Shown: in pieces, positions 35,920 to 44,396 of the stretch
How the letters are laid out: each line of letters starts with the position of its first letter
Position numbering within the stretch: position 1 is the stretch's first letter
From: Chitinophagaceae bacterium
GTDB lineage: Bacteria > Bacteroidota > Bacteroidia > Chitinophagales > Chitinophagaceae
Length of the DNA: 58,325 nt
Assembly (NCBI GenBank): GCA_027484165.1
Contig: JAIXWH010000028.1
Coordinates: forward strand, 1-58,325
Reading direction: 5' to 3'
The notes under the pieces: generated by a model
What the model saw: the letters and a program-made list of their open reading frames with translations, nothing else
What the model was told of the DNA's origin: nothing
Database searches by the model: none
Program-made: the position numbers and the translations under genes

Positions 35920-37824
35920 ATGGCAGAAGTAAAATCAGATAGCAAACATCCATCGGGATTATACGTTTTGTTCGTTACAGAAATGTGGGAACGATTCAGT
36001 TATTATGGAATGAGGGCTTTATTCGTATTGTTCATGACCAAGGCCTTACTATTCGACAAAGCATTGGGTTCTCAAATTTATGGTAGCTACACCGGTCTTG
36101 TTTATTTAACTCCTTTGTTAGGGGGATATATGGCAGATAGATATTGGGGCAACAGAAAGTCGATCATCATTGGAGGGGTATTAATGGCGATTGGACAATT
36201 ATTTATGTTTTTTGCCGGTACATTTTATCAGGAAGCAGATATGGCGTCAATGTTGATGTTTACCGGTTTAGGGTTTCTGATATTTGGTAATGGCTTCTTC
36301 AAACCCAATATTTCTACAATGGTTGGTCAACTTTATCCTGCAGGTGATAAAAGAGTTGACTCTGCATTTACCATATTTTACATGGGAATTAATTTAGGCG
36401 CTTTTATTGCCCCCCTTCTTTGTGGTTATTTAGGAGATACTGGAAGTCCTGCTGATTTTAGATGGGGTTTTCTTGCTGCTTGTGTGGGTATGTGTTTAAG
36501 TTTGGTAATGTTCATTGCGCTTAAAAATAAATACATCGTTACTCCTGAAGGTGAACAAATTGGTGTGAAACCCAACTCTGCAAGACAAGAAAATATCACC
36601 ACTGAAAAAGCTCCTGTTAATTACAAATCAATGGGCATATGGACCTTATTGTGTGTGTTATTAATGTTTGTATTTAAAACTTATCTCGAAATGGATTGGG
36701 TAGGTACCTTTATCTTCTCTCTTACCATTGCTGCCCCGGGATATATCATATCTGACCCAGCACTCACTAAAGTTGAGCGTCAAAGGATCTGGGTAATTTA
36801 TATCGCGGCATTCTTTGTAATCTTCTTCTGGGCTGCATTTGAGCAGGCCGGAGCTTCGTTAACTTATTTTGCAGAGGAGCAAACAGACAGAAGTATTTTT
36901 GGTTCTAATATCCCTACTTCGTATTTCCAATCTATCAATGCGGTTGCTATTGTAATTTTTGCGCCGATTTTTGTTTGGATCTGGGGTTTGTTAGGCAAAC
37001 GCAATCTTGAACCAGCATCTCCATTTAAACAAGCCATCGGTTTATTCTTATTGGCGATTGGTTATTTAGTAATTGCTTTTGGTGTAAAGGGATTAGACCC
37101 AAGCACTAAAGTTAGTATGGTATGGTTAGTGAGTTTGTATACCATTCACACTTTTGGTGAATTGTGTTTATCTCCTATTGGTTTATCAATGGTTAACAAG
37201 CTAGCTCCAGTAAAATTAGCTTCTTTGTTGATGGGTGTTTGGTTCTTGTCAACCGCTGCCGCTAATAAATTTGCAGGAACTTTAAGTGCATTATATCCTG
37301 AAGAAGTAAGAGCAGAACAAAAATATGCCCCCATCGGAAGCCCAGCTGCGATGGCTGTTTTGAATAATAATTTATTAGATCAATCTGTTTGGAATGCAGA
37401 TCCTAAAGGAAAATCTAACTTAAAATTGGCAACTGTGGAAACACAAAAAACTGCCGACGGTAAAGACAGTATTGTAAATATTGTTGTTGATTCTGTTAAA
37501 ACAGCTACTATTTCCAACTATCATTTAAAAGTAATCAAATCCAATAATGGAAAATTTGACCGCGCTCTGATGCTTGGAGAAAACTTAATGATTACTCACG
37601 ATTCAGTTGATGTGATAACTCTACAAGATGGCAAGAAAGTTGCTGTAAAAGAAGAGAGAGTTCAAACCTGGAATTTGAAATTGGAAAAGCCAACATTCCT
37701 GTCGTTTAAGATCAATGATCTTTATGATTTCTTCATGTTGTTTGTATTTATGGCTGGTGCAGCATCAGTTTTCTTATTTATCCTGAGTGCTAAGTTGCTA
37801 AAAATGATGAATGGAGTAAGATAA
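35920..37824 (+). CDS. POT-family proton-coupled oligopeptide transporter
   Basis: 634 residues. The POT signature E-x-x-E-R is at 21-25 (EMWERFSYYG), followed by GGYMADRYWG and FGNGFFKPNISTMVG; a C-terminal helix contains the TFGELCLSPIG segment. It should import di/tripeptides with protons across the inner membrane. Bacterial POTs are usually near 500 residues; the excess is a hydrophilic insertion between the last two helices (about 461-600), predicted to be outside the membrane. It stands alone, with a strong terminator after it. Confidence 0.93.
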   Translation: MAEVKSDSKHPSGLYVLFVTEMWERFSYYGMRALFVLFMTKALLFDKALGSQIYGSYTGLVYLTPLLGGYMADRYWGNRKSIIIGGVLMAIGQLFMFFAGTFYQEADMASMLMFTGLGFLIFGNGFFKPNISTMVGQLYPAGDKRVDSAFTIFYMGINLGAFIAPLLCGYLGDTGSPADFRWGFLAACVGMCLSLVMFIALKNKYIVTPEGEQIGVKPNSARQENITTEKAPVNYKSMGIWTLLCVLLMFVFKTYLEMDWVGTFIFSLTIAAPGYIISDPALTKVERQRIWVIYIAAFFVIFFWAAFEQAGASLTYFAEEQTDRSIFGSNIPTSYFQSINAVAIVIFAPIFVWIWGLLGKRNLEPASPFKQAIGLFLLAIGYLVIAFGVKGLDPSTKVSMVWLVSLYTIHTFGELCLSPIGLSMVNKLAPVKLASLLMGVWFLSTAAANKFAGTLSALYPEEVRAEQKYAPIGSPAAMAVLNNNLLDQSVWNADPKGKSNLKLATVETQKTADGKDSIVNIVVDSVKTATISNYHLKVIKSNNGKFDRALMLGENLMITHDSVDVITLQDGKKVAVKEERVQTWNLKLEKPTFLSFKINDLYDFFMLFVFMAGAASVFLFILSAKLLKMMNGVR

Positions 37825-37844
37825 AAATTCAAAAACTACTCAAT

Positions 37845-37878
37845 AAAAAAGCGGTGTTCAAATGAACATCGCTTTTTT
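37845..37878. terminator. Strong terminator after the peptide transporter gene
   Basis: A 16-bp stem (37845-37860 with 37863-37878, one G:T pair) has a 2-base loop and A/T runs on both sides, so it can work in both directions; the convergent cytochrome gene ends 39 bases away. Confidence 0.9.
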
Positions 37879-37916
37879 GTTTTATCAACTCAAATGAATT
37901 AAAAATTGGTAATAGA

Positions 37917-38240
37917 TTATTTTTTTGCGTTAGCTACAACATAAGCCAACACCTTTTGTTTTTCATTGTCATTCAACCTTGCTTTAGGAGCCATTTCATC
38001 TATGATTCTTACCCATCTTTTTTCTTTGAATTCTTGAGGAGTATAAATTCTATGACACTTACCACAGTTTTGATCAAAAATTTGATGACCAGCTGCAATA
38101 TCATTTTCGTTAACAACCGTTTTTGAAACTACTGAAGACTCAGTGGATGTGATAGAAGAAGGGGTACTTTTTTTTGCACATGATACTACTATAGAAATTG
38201 CTATGAAAGCCAAAATAGCATTGTATGATACTTTTTTCAT
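37917..38240 (-). CDS. Small c-type cytochrome lipoprotein
   Basis: The start is placed at 38240 (107 residues): it gives a lipoprotein signal, ILAFIAISIVVSC, while the longer ORF from 38348 would overlap serS by about 100 bases. One haem-binding CGKCH motif lies at about 60-64, inside FDQNCGKCHRIYTPQEF, with a likely axial Met in IIDEMAPKA. It should be anchored to a membrane facing the periplasm and carry electrons. It follows serS after 10 bases, so it may share that transcript although unrelated in function. Confidence 0.87.
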   Translation of the reverse strand: MKKVSYNAILAFIAISIVVSCAKKSTPSSITSTESSVVSKTVVNENDIAAGHQIFDQNCGKCHRIYTPQEFKEKRWVRIIDEMAPKARLNDNEKQKVLAYVVANAKK

Positions 38241-38250
38241 TTTGATTTTT

Positions 38251-39525
38251 TTAAAGTTGAATGGAGCTTGCTCCGAAATACCGATGTAAAATTTGAGGTA
38301 ATCGTATTTCAGATTGATTTTGATTATTTTCCAATAAGGCAGCAACAATTCGGGGTAAAGCTAAAGATGAACCATTTAATGAATGAAGTAATTGTGTCTT
38401 AGCTGCATCATCTTTGTATCTGATTTTCATTCTGTTGGTTTGGAATGTTTCAAAATTACTCACCGAACTCACTTCCAACCATTTATTTTGCGCAGCACTA
38501 TATACTTCAAAATCATAAGTCAATGCAGAAGTAAAGCCCATATCGCCACCGCATAAACGAAGAATTCTGTAGGGTAATTCAAGGAGGTTTAATAAATTCT
38601 CCACATGTAAAACCATTTCTTCCAAAACTCCATAACTTTTATCTGGATGTACAAGTTGAATGATTTCAACTTTATCAAATTGATGCACTCTGTTCAAACC
38701 CCTTACATCACTTCCAAAACTACCCGCTTCTCTTCTGAAACAAGGCGTGTATGCAGTCATTTTAACTGGGATATCACTATCTTTTACAATCTCATTACTA
38801 TATACATTGGTCACAGGGACTTCTGCAGTAGGAATTAGATACAACCCATCGGCAGTAATATGGTACATCTGTCCTTCTTTATCGGGCAATTGACCAGTAC
38901 CATACGCAGTAGATTCATTAACCATCAATGGCGGAATAAATTCTGTGTAACCTGCATCAGTATTGTAATCCAAGAAAAACTGTATCAAAGATCTTTGCAA
39001 CTTTGCACCCTTGCCTTTGTATAATGGAAAACCACTTCCGGCTAATTTTGCGCCAGTTTCAAAATCTATAAGATTATACTCTTTAATCAAATCCCAGTGG
39101 GGTTTGGCTTCAGCACTTAATTGGGGCATTTTTCCCCCTTCTCTTACCACTTCATTGTCTTCAGCAGATTTTCCTTTAGGCACCGATTGATGTGGGAGAT
39201 TAGGTAACATCAAAATGTGTTTATTAAAATCTGCTTCTAGCTGATCTAGCTCTGCAGTTTTTTCAGCCATTTCTGTTTTCAGAGATGCAACTTCCTGTTT
39301 CTTTTTTTCGGCTGCATCTTTTTCTCCTTTACCCATTAGTATTCCAATCTCTTTGGATGCAGCATTCATAGTGGCCTGGATAGACTCGGTTGTTGTTTTT
39401 AATTTTCTGAGTTGGTCATCTAAATTCAGGATCGTATCTACCAAATCCAGTTTAGCAAAATTTCTAACCGCTAATCTCTCCTTTACCCATTCTGGATTTT
39501 GTCGTAAAAAATTTACTTGTAACAT
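38251..39525 (-). CDS. serS: Seryl-tRNA synthetase
   Basis: 424 residues, the normal length. An N-terminal coiled-coil arm (about 30-100) that binds tRNA is followed by a class II catalytic core: TAEVPVTNVYSNE, motif 2 in PCFRREAGSFGSDVRG, the VEIIQLV strand and motif 3 in GSSLALPRIVAALLENNQ. It charges tRNA-Ser (and the tRNA for selenocysteine where present). It is transcribed divergently from a small conserved gene at 39601, with the two promoter boxes 20 bases apart. Confidence 0.96.
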   Translation of the reverse strand: MLQVNFLRQNPEWVKERLAVRNFAKLDLVDTILNLDDQLRKLKTTTESIQATMNAASKEIGILMGKGEKDAAEKKKQEVASLKTEMAEKTAELDQLEADFNKHILMLPNLPHQSVPKGKSAEDNEVVREGGKMPQLSAEAKPHWDLIKEYNLIDFETGAKLAGSGFPLYKGKGAKLQRSLIQFFLDYNTDAGYTEFIPPLMVNESTAYGTGQLPDKEGQMYHITADGLYLIPTAEVPVTNVYSNEIVKDSDIPVKMTAYTPCFRREAGSFGSDVRGLNRVHQFDKVEIIQLVHPDKSYGVLEEMVLHVENLLNLLELPYRILRLCGGDMGFTSALTYDFEVYSAAQNKWLEVSSVSNFETFQTNRMKIRYKDDAAKTQLLHSLNGSSLALPRIVAALLENNQNQSEIRLPQILHRYFGASSIQL

Positions 39526-39560
39526 CTTAGAATTTCATGTTTTAAAAATCAATAAGGTTA

Positions 39561-39568
39561 CAAAGATA
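39561..39568 (-). promoter_or_regulatory. serS -7 box (TATCTTTG)
   Basis: TATCTTTG on the minus strand matches TAnnTTTG, 36 bases ahead of serS. It is the same 8-mer as the atp operon box at 3086-3093. Confidence 0.45.
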
Positions 39569-39588
39569 ATCGGGAATTGGTTATTACC

Positions 39589-39596
39589 TACATTTG
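39589..39596 (+). promoter_or_regulatory. -7 box (TACATTTG) of the gene at 39601
   Basis: TACATTTG matches the consensus and ends 4 bases before the ATG at 39601, implying a leaderless message or use of the ATG at 39610. Confidence 0.4.
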
Positions 39597-39600
39597 CATC

Positions 39601-39951
39601 ATGCAACAAATGGAAGAAGATTTGCAGGTAAGATGGCTTAAATTGAGAATTAAGCTTAAAGAAAGATTTGGTATAAAGCCTGATATGAACGGGGTTTTAT
39701 TGATAATCGGGGTTCAGGAGTTGGGAATGGGGCCTCAGGATTTCAGCAAAGAGCAAAAACAAGATTTGATGCATATTGCAATTTGTACCGTACTTATGCC
39801 CAGCGGTTATTATATTTGCGATGGAAAAGACGAAGAAGGCTGGCCACATTTTAGCCAAATTAAACCGCTTCCAAGTTTTGATTTATTTGAACAGGAAAAT
39901 TTTTTAAAAGACCATATTTTACTTTATTTTCAATCACAACAATTTATTTAA
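39601..39951 (+). CDS. Conserved small protein of unknown function
   Basis: 116 residues from ATG 39601, or 113 from ATG 39610 (MEEDLQ...), which the promoter position would favour; the TTG at 39577 is upstream of the promoter box and unlikely. The protein is soluble, with a basic N-terminal helix (VRWLKLRIKLKERFG), an aliphatic strand (GVLLIIGVQELG), and an aromatic C-terminus. No known domain was recognised. Ten bases separate it from the cyclophilin gene, suggesting one transcript. Confidence 0.75.
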   Translation: MQQMEEDLQVRWLKLRIKLKERFGIKPDMNGVLLIIGVQELGMGPQDFSKEQKQDLMHIAICTVLMPSGYYICDGKDEEGWPHFSQIKPLPSFDLFEQENFLKDHILLYFQSQQFI

Positions 39952-39961
39952 ACTTATAAAA

Positions 39962-40717
39962 ATGAAAATTAGAAGTATTTTATTAGCATTAAGTGTACTC
40001 GTAATATCAGTATTTAATGCCGCTGCTCAAGTTAAGAAATCTGCAGCACCAGTAAAAAAAGTAGCTGTTCCTGTTAAAAAAACTATAGTTACTGCTCCTC
40101 CAGCAAAACCCACTCCTTCTAAAGAAACAGCCGGCAATACAAAAGTGAAAATGACTACTGATATGGGTGTAATCATTATTAGATTATACGATTCAACTCC
40201 AAAACACAGAGATAATTTTGTAAAGCTAGTAGAGCAAAAGTTTTACGACAGCTTGTTGTTCCATCGCATTATTCAGGGCTTCATGATTCAGGGTGGAGAT
40301 CCTTTAAGTAAAAATGCACAACCCGGAACCATGTTAGGAATGGGCGGTGGAGATATGGAAAGAATACCTGCAGAATTCAACAAAAACATCATTCATAAAA
40401 AAGGGGCATTGTGTGCTGCTAGAGATGGAAATCCTCAAAAAGCAAGCAGTGCTTGTCAATTTTACATCGTTCAGGGTAATCCAACTCCAGAAGATCAGTT
40501 AAAGATGATGGGTATGCAAAAAGGATATAATTACACTGATGAACAAATTAATACTTACAAAACCATCGGCGGAACACCTTTTCTAGATATGGAATACACT
40601 GTGTTTGGAGAAGTAGTTAGCGGGTTGGATGTTTTAGATAAAATTGCGGCTGTTCAAAAGGACCAAAGCGACAGACCTTTGACAGATGTAAGGATGAAAA
40701 TGGAATTGATAAAGTAA
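39962..40717 (+). CDS. Secreted cyclophilin-type peptidyl-prolyl isomerase
   Basis: 251 residues: signal peptide (about 1-22, ending NAAAQ), a Lys/Pro/Val/Ala-rich linker with imperfect APVKK/VPVKK repeats (about 23-60), then a cyclophilin domain with FHRIIQGFMIQGGDP, GALCAARDGNPQKASSACQFYIV and EYTVFGEVV. It should catalyse proline isomerisation during folding in the periplasm. The basic linker is an added feature; its role is unknown. Confidence 0.92.
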   Translation: MKIRSILLALSVLVISVFNAAAQVKKSAAPVKKVAVPVKKTIVTAPPAKPTPSKETAGNTKVKMTTDMGVIIIRLYDSTPKHRDNFVKLVEQKFYDSLLFHRIIQGFMIQGGDPLSKNAQPGTMLGMGGGDMERIPAEFNKNIIHKKGALCAARDGNPQKASSACQFYIVQGNPTPEDQLKMMGMQKGYNYTDEQINTYKTIGGTPFLDMEYTVFGEVVSGLDVLDKIAAVQKDQSDRPLTDVRMKMELIK

Positions 40718-40774
40718 TTTTTTTAAACAGAGATTTTAAAATAATATTGCAACACTTTTAAAAGTATAACTAAG

Positions 40775-41152
40775 ATGAATATTCCTGCTAATTTAAAATA
40801 TACAAAAGATCACGAGTGGATTTCAGTTGATGGAAACACTGCTACTGTTGGGATTACAGATTTTGCTCAAAGGGAGCTGGGCGATATTGTTTTTGTAGAT
40901 ATCTCTTCTAAAGGAAAAAATATGGCTGCAGAAGAAATATTCGGAACAGTTGAAGCGGTAAAAACAGTAAGTGATTTGTTTCTTCCTGTTAAAGGCACCA
41001 TCTCTGAGGTGAACCCTGCATTAGAATCTAACCCTGAGCTTGTAAATAGCGACCCATATGGTGAAGGCTGGATGATCAAAATGACTATCGAAAATTCAAG
41101 TGATATTGATCAATTGATGAATTCCGAAGCTTATCTTGCCTTAATTGGATAA
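40775..41152 (+). CDS. gcvH: Glycine cleavage system H protein
   Basis: 125 residues, full length for GcvH. The lipoyl-bearing lysine is Lys63 in [14 protein letters not shown], with [11 protein letters not shown] at the start and [15 protein letters not shown] near the end. It shuttles the aminomethyl group between P, T and L proteins; none of these is nearby, as is common. The VanZ-like gene follows after 11 bases. Confidence 0.97.
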   Translation: MNIPANLKYTKDHEWISVDGNTATVGITDFAQRELGDIVFVDISSKGKNMAAEEIFGTVEAVKTVSDLFLPVKGTISEVNPALESNPELVNSDPYGEGWMIKMTIENSSDIDQLMNSEAYLALIG

Positions 41153-41163
41153 TAAAAATAGCT

Positions 41164-41553
41164 TTGAAAAGAATTCCATTTCCCAAATTCATTCCCGGTA
41201 TCATTTGGTTCTTATTGGTATTCATTCTTATCGCACTTCCGCAGCAAGATATTCCTGAGGTTGACAACTGGTACCATCAAATTTACATAGATAAATGGAT
41301 TCATGCAGGAATGTTTGGTGTTTTGGCTCTTTTGTTTATGTGGCCATTTTACAAATCGGCAACTGATTCAAACAAAAAAGTGTATATAATTATTGCTGTT
41401 TTAGGGTTCATATGGGGTTATGCAACAGAATGTATTCAAATTTTCGTTCCTGGAAGAAGCTACGACCTTTTAGATTGGTTTGCAGATAGTTTAGGTGTTC
41501 TGATTGCTTTATTGTTTATCCTCAGAAAAATAAACAATCCTCGTTCTTCTTAA
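41164..41553 (+). CDS. VanZ-family membrane protein, TTG start
   Basis: 129 residues with about four helices and the VanZ core: WIHAGMFGVLALLF, then GYATECIQIFVPGRSYDLLDW, where E, Q, P-G-R and D are the conserved polar residues. The only in-frame start that keeps the first helix is TTG at 41164 (KRIPFPKFIPGIIWFLL). VanZ proteins are linked to glycopeptide tolerance or serve as membrane proteins of unknown function. It probably shares a transcript with gcvH. Confidence 0.85.
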   Translation: MKRIPFPKFIPGIIWFLLVFILIALPQQDIPEVDNWYHQIYIDKWIHAGMFGVLALLFMWPFYKSATDSNKKVYIIIAVLGFIWGYATECIQIFVPGRSYDLLDWFADSLGVLIALLFILRKINNPRSS

Positions 41554-41635
41554 TTCAATGTTGTTCTTAGTTTACTGCCTTTCTCAAACAGGACAACTCG
41601 TTTATTTATAATTATAAAAAAAGTCAATAAATACT

Positions 41636-41643
41636 TAACTTTG
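41636..41643 (+). promoter_or_regulatory. -7 box (TAACTTTG) ahead of the DUF4290 gene
   Basis: TAACTTTG matches the consensus. Transcription would begin near 41649, which puts the ATG at 41648 at or before the first base and supports the ATG at 41666 as start. Confidence 0.45.
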
Positions 41644-41665
41644 AACTATGCTTAACACAGAGAAT

Positions 41666-42397
41666 ATGGAGTACAATACTACCAGAAATCATCTTATCAT
41701 GAAAGAGTATGGAAGACATATTCAGAAGATGGTAGAATATTTACTAAAAATTGAAGACAGAGAAACCAGACAAAGAAACGCATATGCAGTGATTGAATTG
41801 ATGGGATTTTTAAATCCACATTTAAAAAATGTAGAAGATTTCCGTCATAAACTTTGGGATCATCTCTTTTTAATCAGTGATTTTACGCTGGATGTTGAAA
41901 GCCCCTATCCTATTCCAACAAGAGAAACTTTAAAAGCAAAACCTCAAAGATTAACTTACCCAAAAAAATATCCGAAATTCAATCATCTCGGAAAAAATAT
42001 TGAGCTTATTATTGACAAAGCACTTATAGAAGAAAATCCAGAAAAAAAACAGGGATTTGCTAATGCTATTGCATATTACATGAAGCTTACATACAGTAAT
42101 TGGCACAAGGAGCTAGTTCACGATGATAATATCCAAACTGAGTTGAATGCAATCACTAAAGGTGAATTGGAATTCAACAACAGACCTTTTGTAAAACACA
42201 GAACAGACAATCGCACTGATCGTGATGATTATGGTGGTAGTAATGGCAGAAATCAATACAGACAAAACTTTGGCGGAAGAGACAATCGCGGTGGAGGAAG
42301 AGATAATCGTGGTGGTGGTGGAAGAGACAATCGTGGTGGTGGCGGTGGAAGAGATAGCAGAAACAACAACAATAGAAATTTTAAAAAGAGATTTTAA
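41666..42397 (+). CDS. DUF4290 protein with C-terminal RGG-type repeats
   Basis: 243 residues from ATG 41666 (249 from ATG 41648). The helical DUF4290 domain spans about 1-165 (YNTTRNHLIMKEYGRHIQKM, DRETRQRNAYAVIELMG, FRHKLWDHLFLISDF). The tail is disordered and made of GRDNRGGG-like repeats, Gly/Arg/Asp/Asn only, ending NNRNFKKRF. RGG tails bind RNA in other proteins; here this is inference. DUF4290 genes commonly stand before murA in Bacteroidota, as here, so a link to wall synthesis or division is possible. Function unknown. Confidence 0.9.
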   Translation: MEYNTTRNHLIMKEYGRHIQKMVEYLLKIEDRETRQRNAYAVIELMGFLNPHLKNVEDFRHKLWDHLFLISDFTLDVESPYPIPTRETLKAKPQRLTYPKKYPKFNHLGKNIELIIDKALIEENPEKKQGFANAIAYYMKLTYSNWHKELVHDDNIQTELNAITKGELEFNNRPFVKHRTDNRTDRDDYGGSNGRNQYRQNFGGRDNRGGGRDNRGGGGRDNRGGGGGRDSRNNNNRNFKKRF

Positions 42398-42459
42398 TAA
42401 CTAATTAATCTTCAATTAAACAATGCTGAGCTTCCAGCATGATGTGAAAAACAAACCAT

Positions 42460-43764
42460 ATGAGTATTTTCGAAGTTGTTGGCGGAAAAAAACTATCCGG
42501 TGAAATTATTCCTCAAGGTGCAAAAAATGAAGCTCTACAAATTATCAGTGCGGTACTTCTTACAAGAGATGAGGTAATTATTAAAAATATTCCCGACATT
42601 ATCGATGTTAATTTATTAATTGAATTGCTTTCTGATATTAATGTAAAAGTTAACAGAGTTGATGCACATACTTGTCATTTTCAGGCCGATGATGTCAACG
42701 TTGATTATTTATCCAGCGATGAGTTTCATAAAAAAAGCGGAAGACTGAGAGGATCTGTGATGCTTGCTGGTCCTTTATTGGCAAGGTTTGGAAAAGCATA
42801 TCTACCTAAACCCGGTGGAGATAAAATAGGCAGAAGAAAATTAGATACCCATATCATCGGATTCGAAAAATTAGGTGCCATCTATTCTTATAACGAAAAG
42901 TCGAATTGTTTTCAGTTAGACACAAAAGGATTGAAAGGTACTTTTATGTTGCTAGATGAACCAAGTGTTACTGGTACTGCCAATATATTGATGGCTGCAG
43001 TTTTAGCAAACGGTACAACTACAATTTACAATGCAGCTTGCGAACCATATATTCAACAACTCTGCAAGATGCTCATTCGAATGGGAGCTAAAATAGAAGG
43101 AATAGGAAGCAATATGCTTACTATTCATGGGGTTGAAGTTTTATCAGGTACAACACACAGTATGTTGCCAGATATGATTGAAGTAGGAAGTTTTATTGGT
43201 TTGGCTGCAATGACACAAGGTGACATTACAATTAAAAATGCGGGAGTAAAAGAATTAGGAGTTATTCCTGAAAAGTTTCAACAGCTCGGTATTAAGATGA
43301 ATATTATAAATGATGATATTTATATTCCCTCGCAAGATTTATATGAAATACAAACTTACCTTGATGGAGGAATACCGACTATGTACGATCATCCATGGCC
43401 TGGTTTAACGCCCGATCTATTAAGTATTTTATTGGTGACTGCCATTCAAGCTAAAGGAAGTATTCTTATCCATCAAAAGATGTTTGAAAGTAGATTGTTT
43501 TTTGTAGATAAACTAATTGAGATGGGTGCTCAGGTCATCTTATGTGATCCGCATCGCGCAGTGGTAGTTGGTATGGAGAGACAAAAAAAATTAAAAGGAA
43601 TTACAATGAGTTCTCCGGATATAAGAGCCGGCGTTGCCTTATTAATTGCTGCATTAAGTGCAGAGGGAAAAAGTACAATACAAAATATAGAACAAATAGA
43701 CAGAGGTTATCAAAACATTGACGAAAGATTAAAAAAACTTGGTGCTGAAATTATAAGAAAATAA
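42460..43764 (+). CDS. murA: UDP-GlcNAc 1-carboxyvinyltransferase with Asp in place of the catalytic Cys
   Basis: 434 residues of the EPSP-synthase fold. Lys22-Asn23 in GAKNEAL bind substrate. The loop that in E. coli holds Cys115 reads PKPGGDKIGRR, with Asp121 in the Cys position. Other conserved parts are EPSVTGTANILMAA, DMIEVGSFIGLAA and PDIRAGVALLIAALSAEG. It makes the first committed step of peptidoglycan precursor synthesis. A Cys-to-Asp change retains activity and blocks fosfomycin alkylation in known examples. The guanylate kinase gene follows after 23 bases. Confidence 0.95.
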   Translation: MSIFEVVGGKKLSGEIIPQGAKNEALQIISAVLLTRDEVIIKNIPDIIDVNLLIELLSDINVKVNRVDAHTCHFQADDVNVDYLSSDEFHKKSGRLRGSVMLAGPLLARFGKAYLPKPGGDKIGRRKLDTHIIGFEKLGAIYSYNEKSNCFQLDTKGLKGTFMLLDEPSVTGTANILMAAVLANGTTTIYNAACEPYIQQLCKMLIRMGAKIEGIGSNMLTIHGVEVLSGTTHSMLPDMIEVGSFIGLAAMTQGDITIKNAGVKELGVIPEKFQQLGIKMNIINDDIYIPSQDLYEIQTYLDGGIPTMYDHPWPGLTPDLLSILLVTAIQAKGSILIHQKMFESRLFFVDKLIEMGAQVILCDPHRAVVVGMERQKKLKGITMSSPDIRAGVALLIAALSAEGKSTIQNIEQIDRGYQNIDERLKKLGAEIIRK

Positions 43765-43787
43765 TTAATCTCTTATCCTGAAATAAA

Positions 43788-44363
43788 ATGAATAGCCATC
43801 ACCAAAAAATATTGATCATTACAGCTCCTTCTGGAGCGGGTAAAACTTCTATCACCCATCACTTAATGCATCATTTTTCGATCCTCTCTTTTTCAGTATC
43901 TGCCACAACCAGAAACGCGAGATGTAATGAAAAGGATGGTGTTGATTATTACTTCCTTTCAGATGAAGAATTCAAAAAGAAAATTCAACTAAAAGAATTT
44001 GCTGAATGGGAAATGGTGTATGAAGGAAAATATTATGGTACTCTAAAATCTGAATTAAAAAGAATTTGGGGATTGGGAAAAGTTCCTGTTTTAGATATTG
44101 ATGTAAAAGGTGCATTACATGTGCAGCAACAGTATCCAGAAAATACAATGAGCCTTTTTATAGAACCCCCTTCAGTTGAAGAACTAAAAAAAAGATTGAT
44201 TTCAAGAGGTACTGAAAATGAAGACTCCTTAAATGCAAGAGTAAATAAGGCCTCTTATGAAATTGGTTTTAAAGATCATTTTGATAAAGTTATCGTTAAT
44301 GATAACTTAGAAAATGCGTGTATGAAAGCATTATCCATAGTTGAAGAATTTCTTAAATCTTAG
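43788..44363 (+). CDS. gmk: Guanylate kinase
   Basis: 191 residues, normal length. P-loop APSGAGKTS (13-21), then VSATTRNARCNEKDGVDYYF, which binds GMP, and DIDVKGALHVQQ. It phosphorylates GMP to GDP with ATP in the cytoplasm. It lies between murA and a CorC-like gene, all rightward. Confidence 0.95.
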   Translation: MNSHHQKILIITAPSGAGKTSITHHLMHHFSILSFSVSATTRNARCNEKDGVDYYFLSDEEFKKKIQLKEFAEWEMVYEGKYYGTLKSELKRIWGLGKVPVLDIDVKGALHVQQQYPENTMSLFIEPPSVEELKKRLISRGTENEDSLNARVNKASYEIGFKDHFDKVIVNDNLENACMKALSIVEEFLKS

Positions 44364-44396
44364 CCTTGTTAAAATAGATTTTATAATTTATATAGT

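Noticed and set aside
38241-38348. Longer start for the cytochrome lipoprotein
   Set aside because: It overlaps the end of serS and places 36 extra residues before the lipoprotein signal.
42222-42404. Rightward 60-residue Val/Glu-rich ORF
   Set aside because: It is the out-of-frame reading of the repetitive RGG-coding tail of the DUF4290 gene.
42423-42440. Hairpin ATGCTG/CAGCAT upstream of murA
   Set aside because: A 6-bp stem with no T-run is too weak for a terminator and has no sign of a riboswitch.
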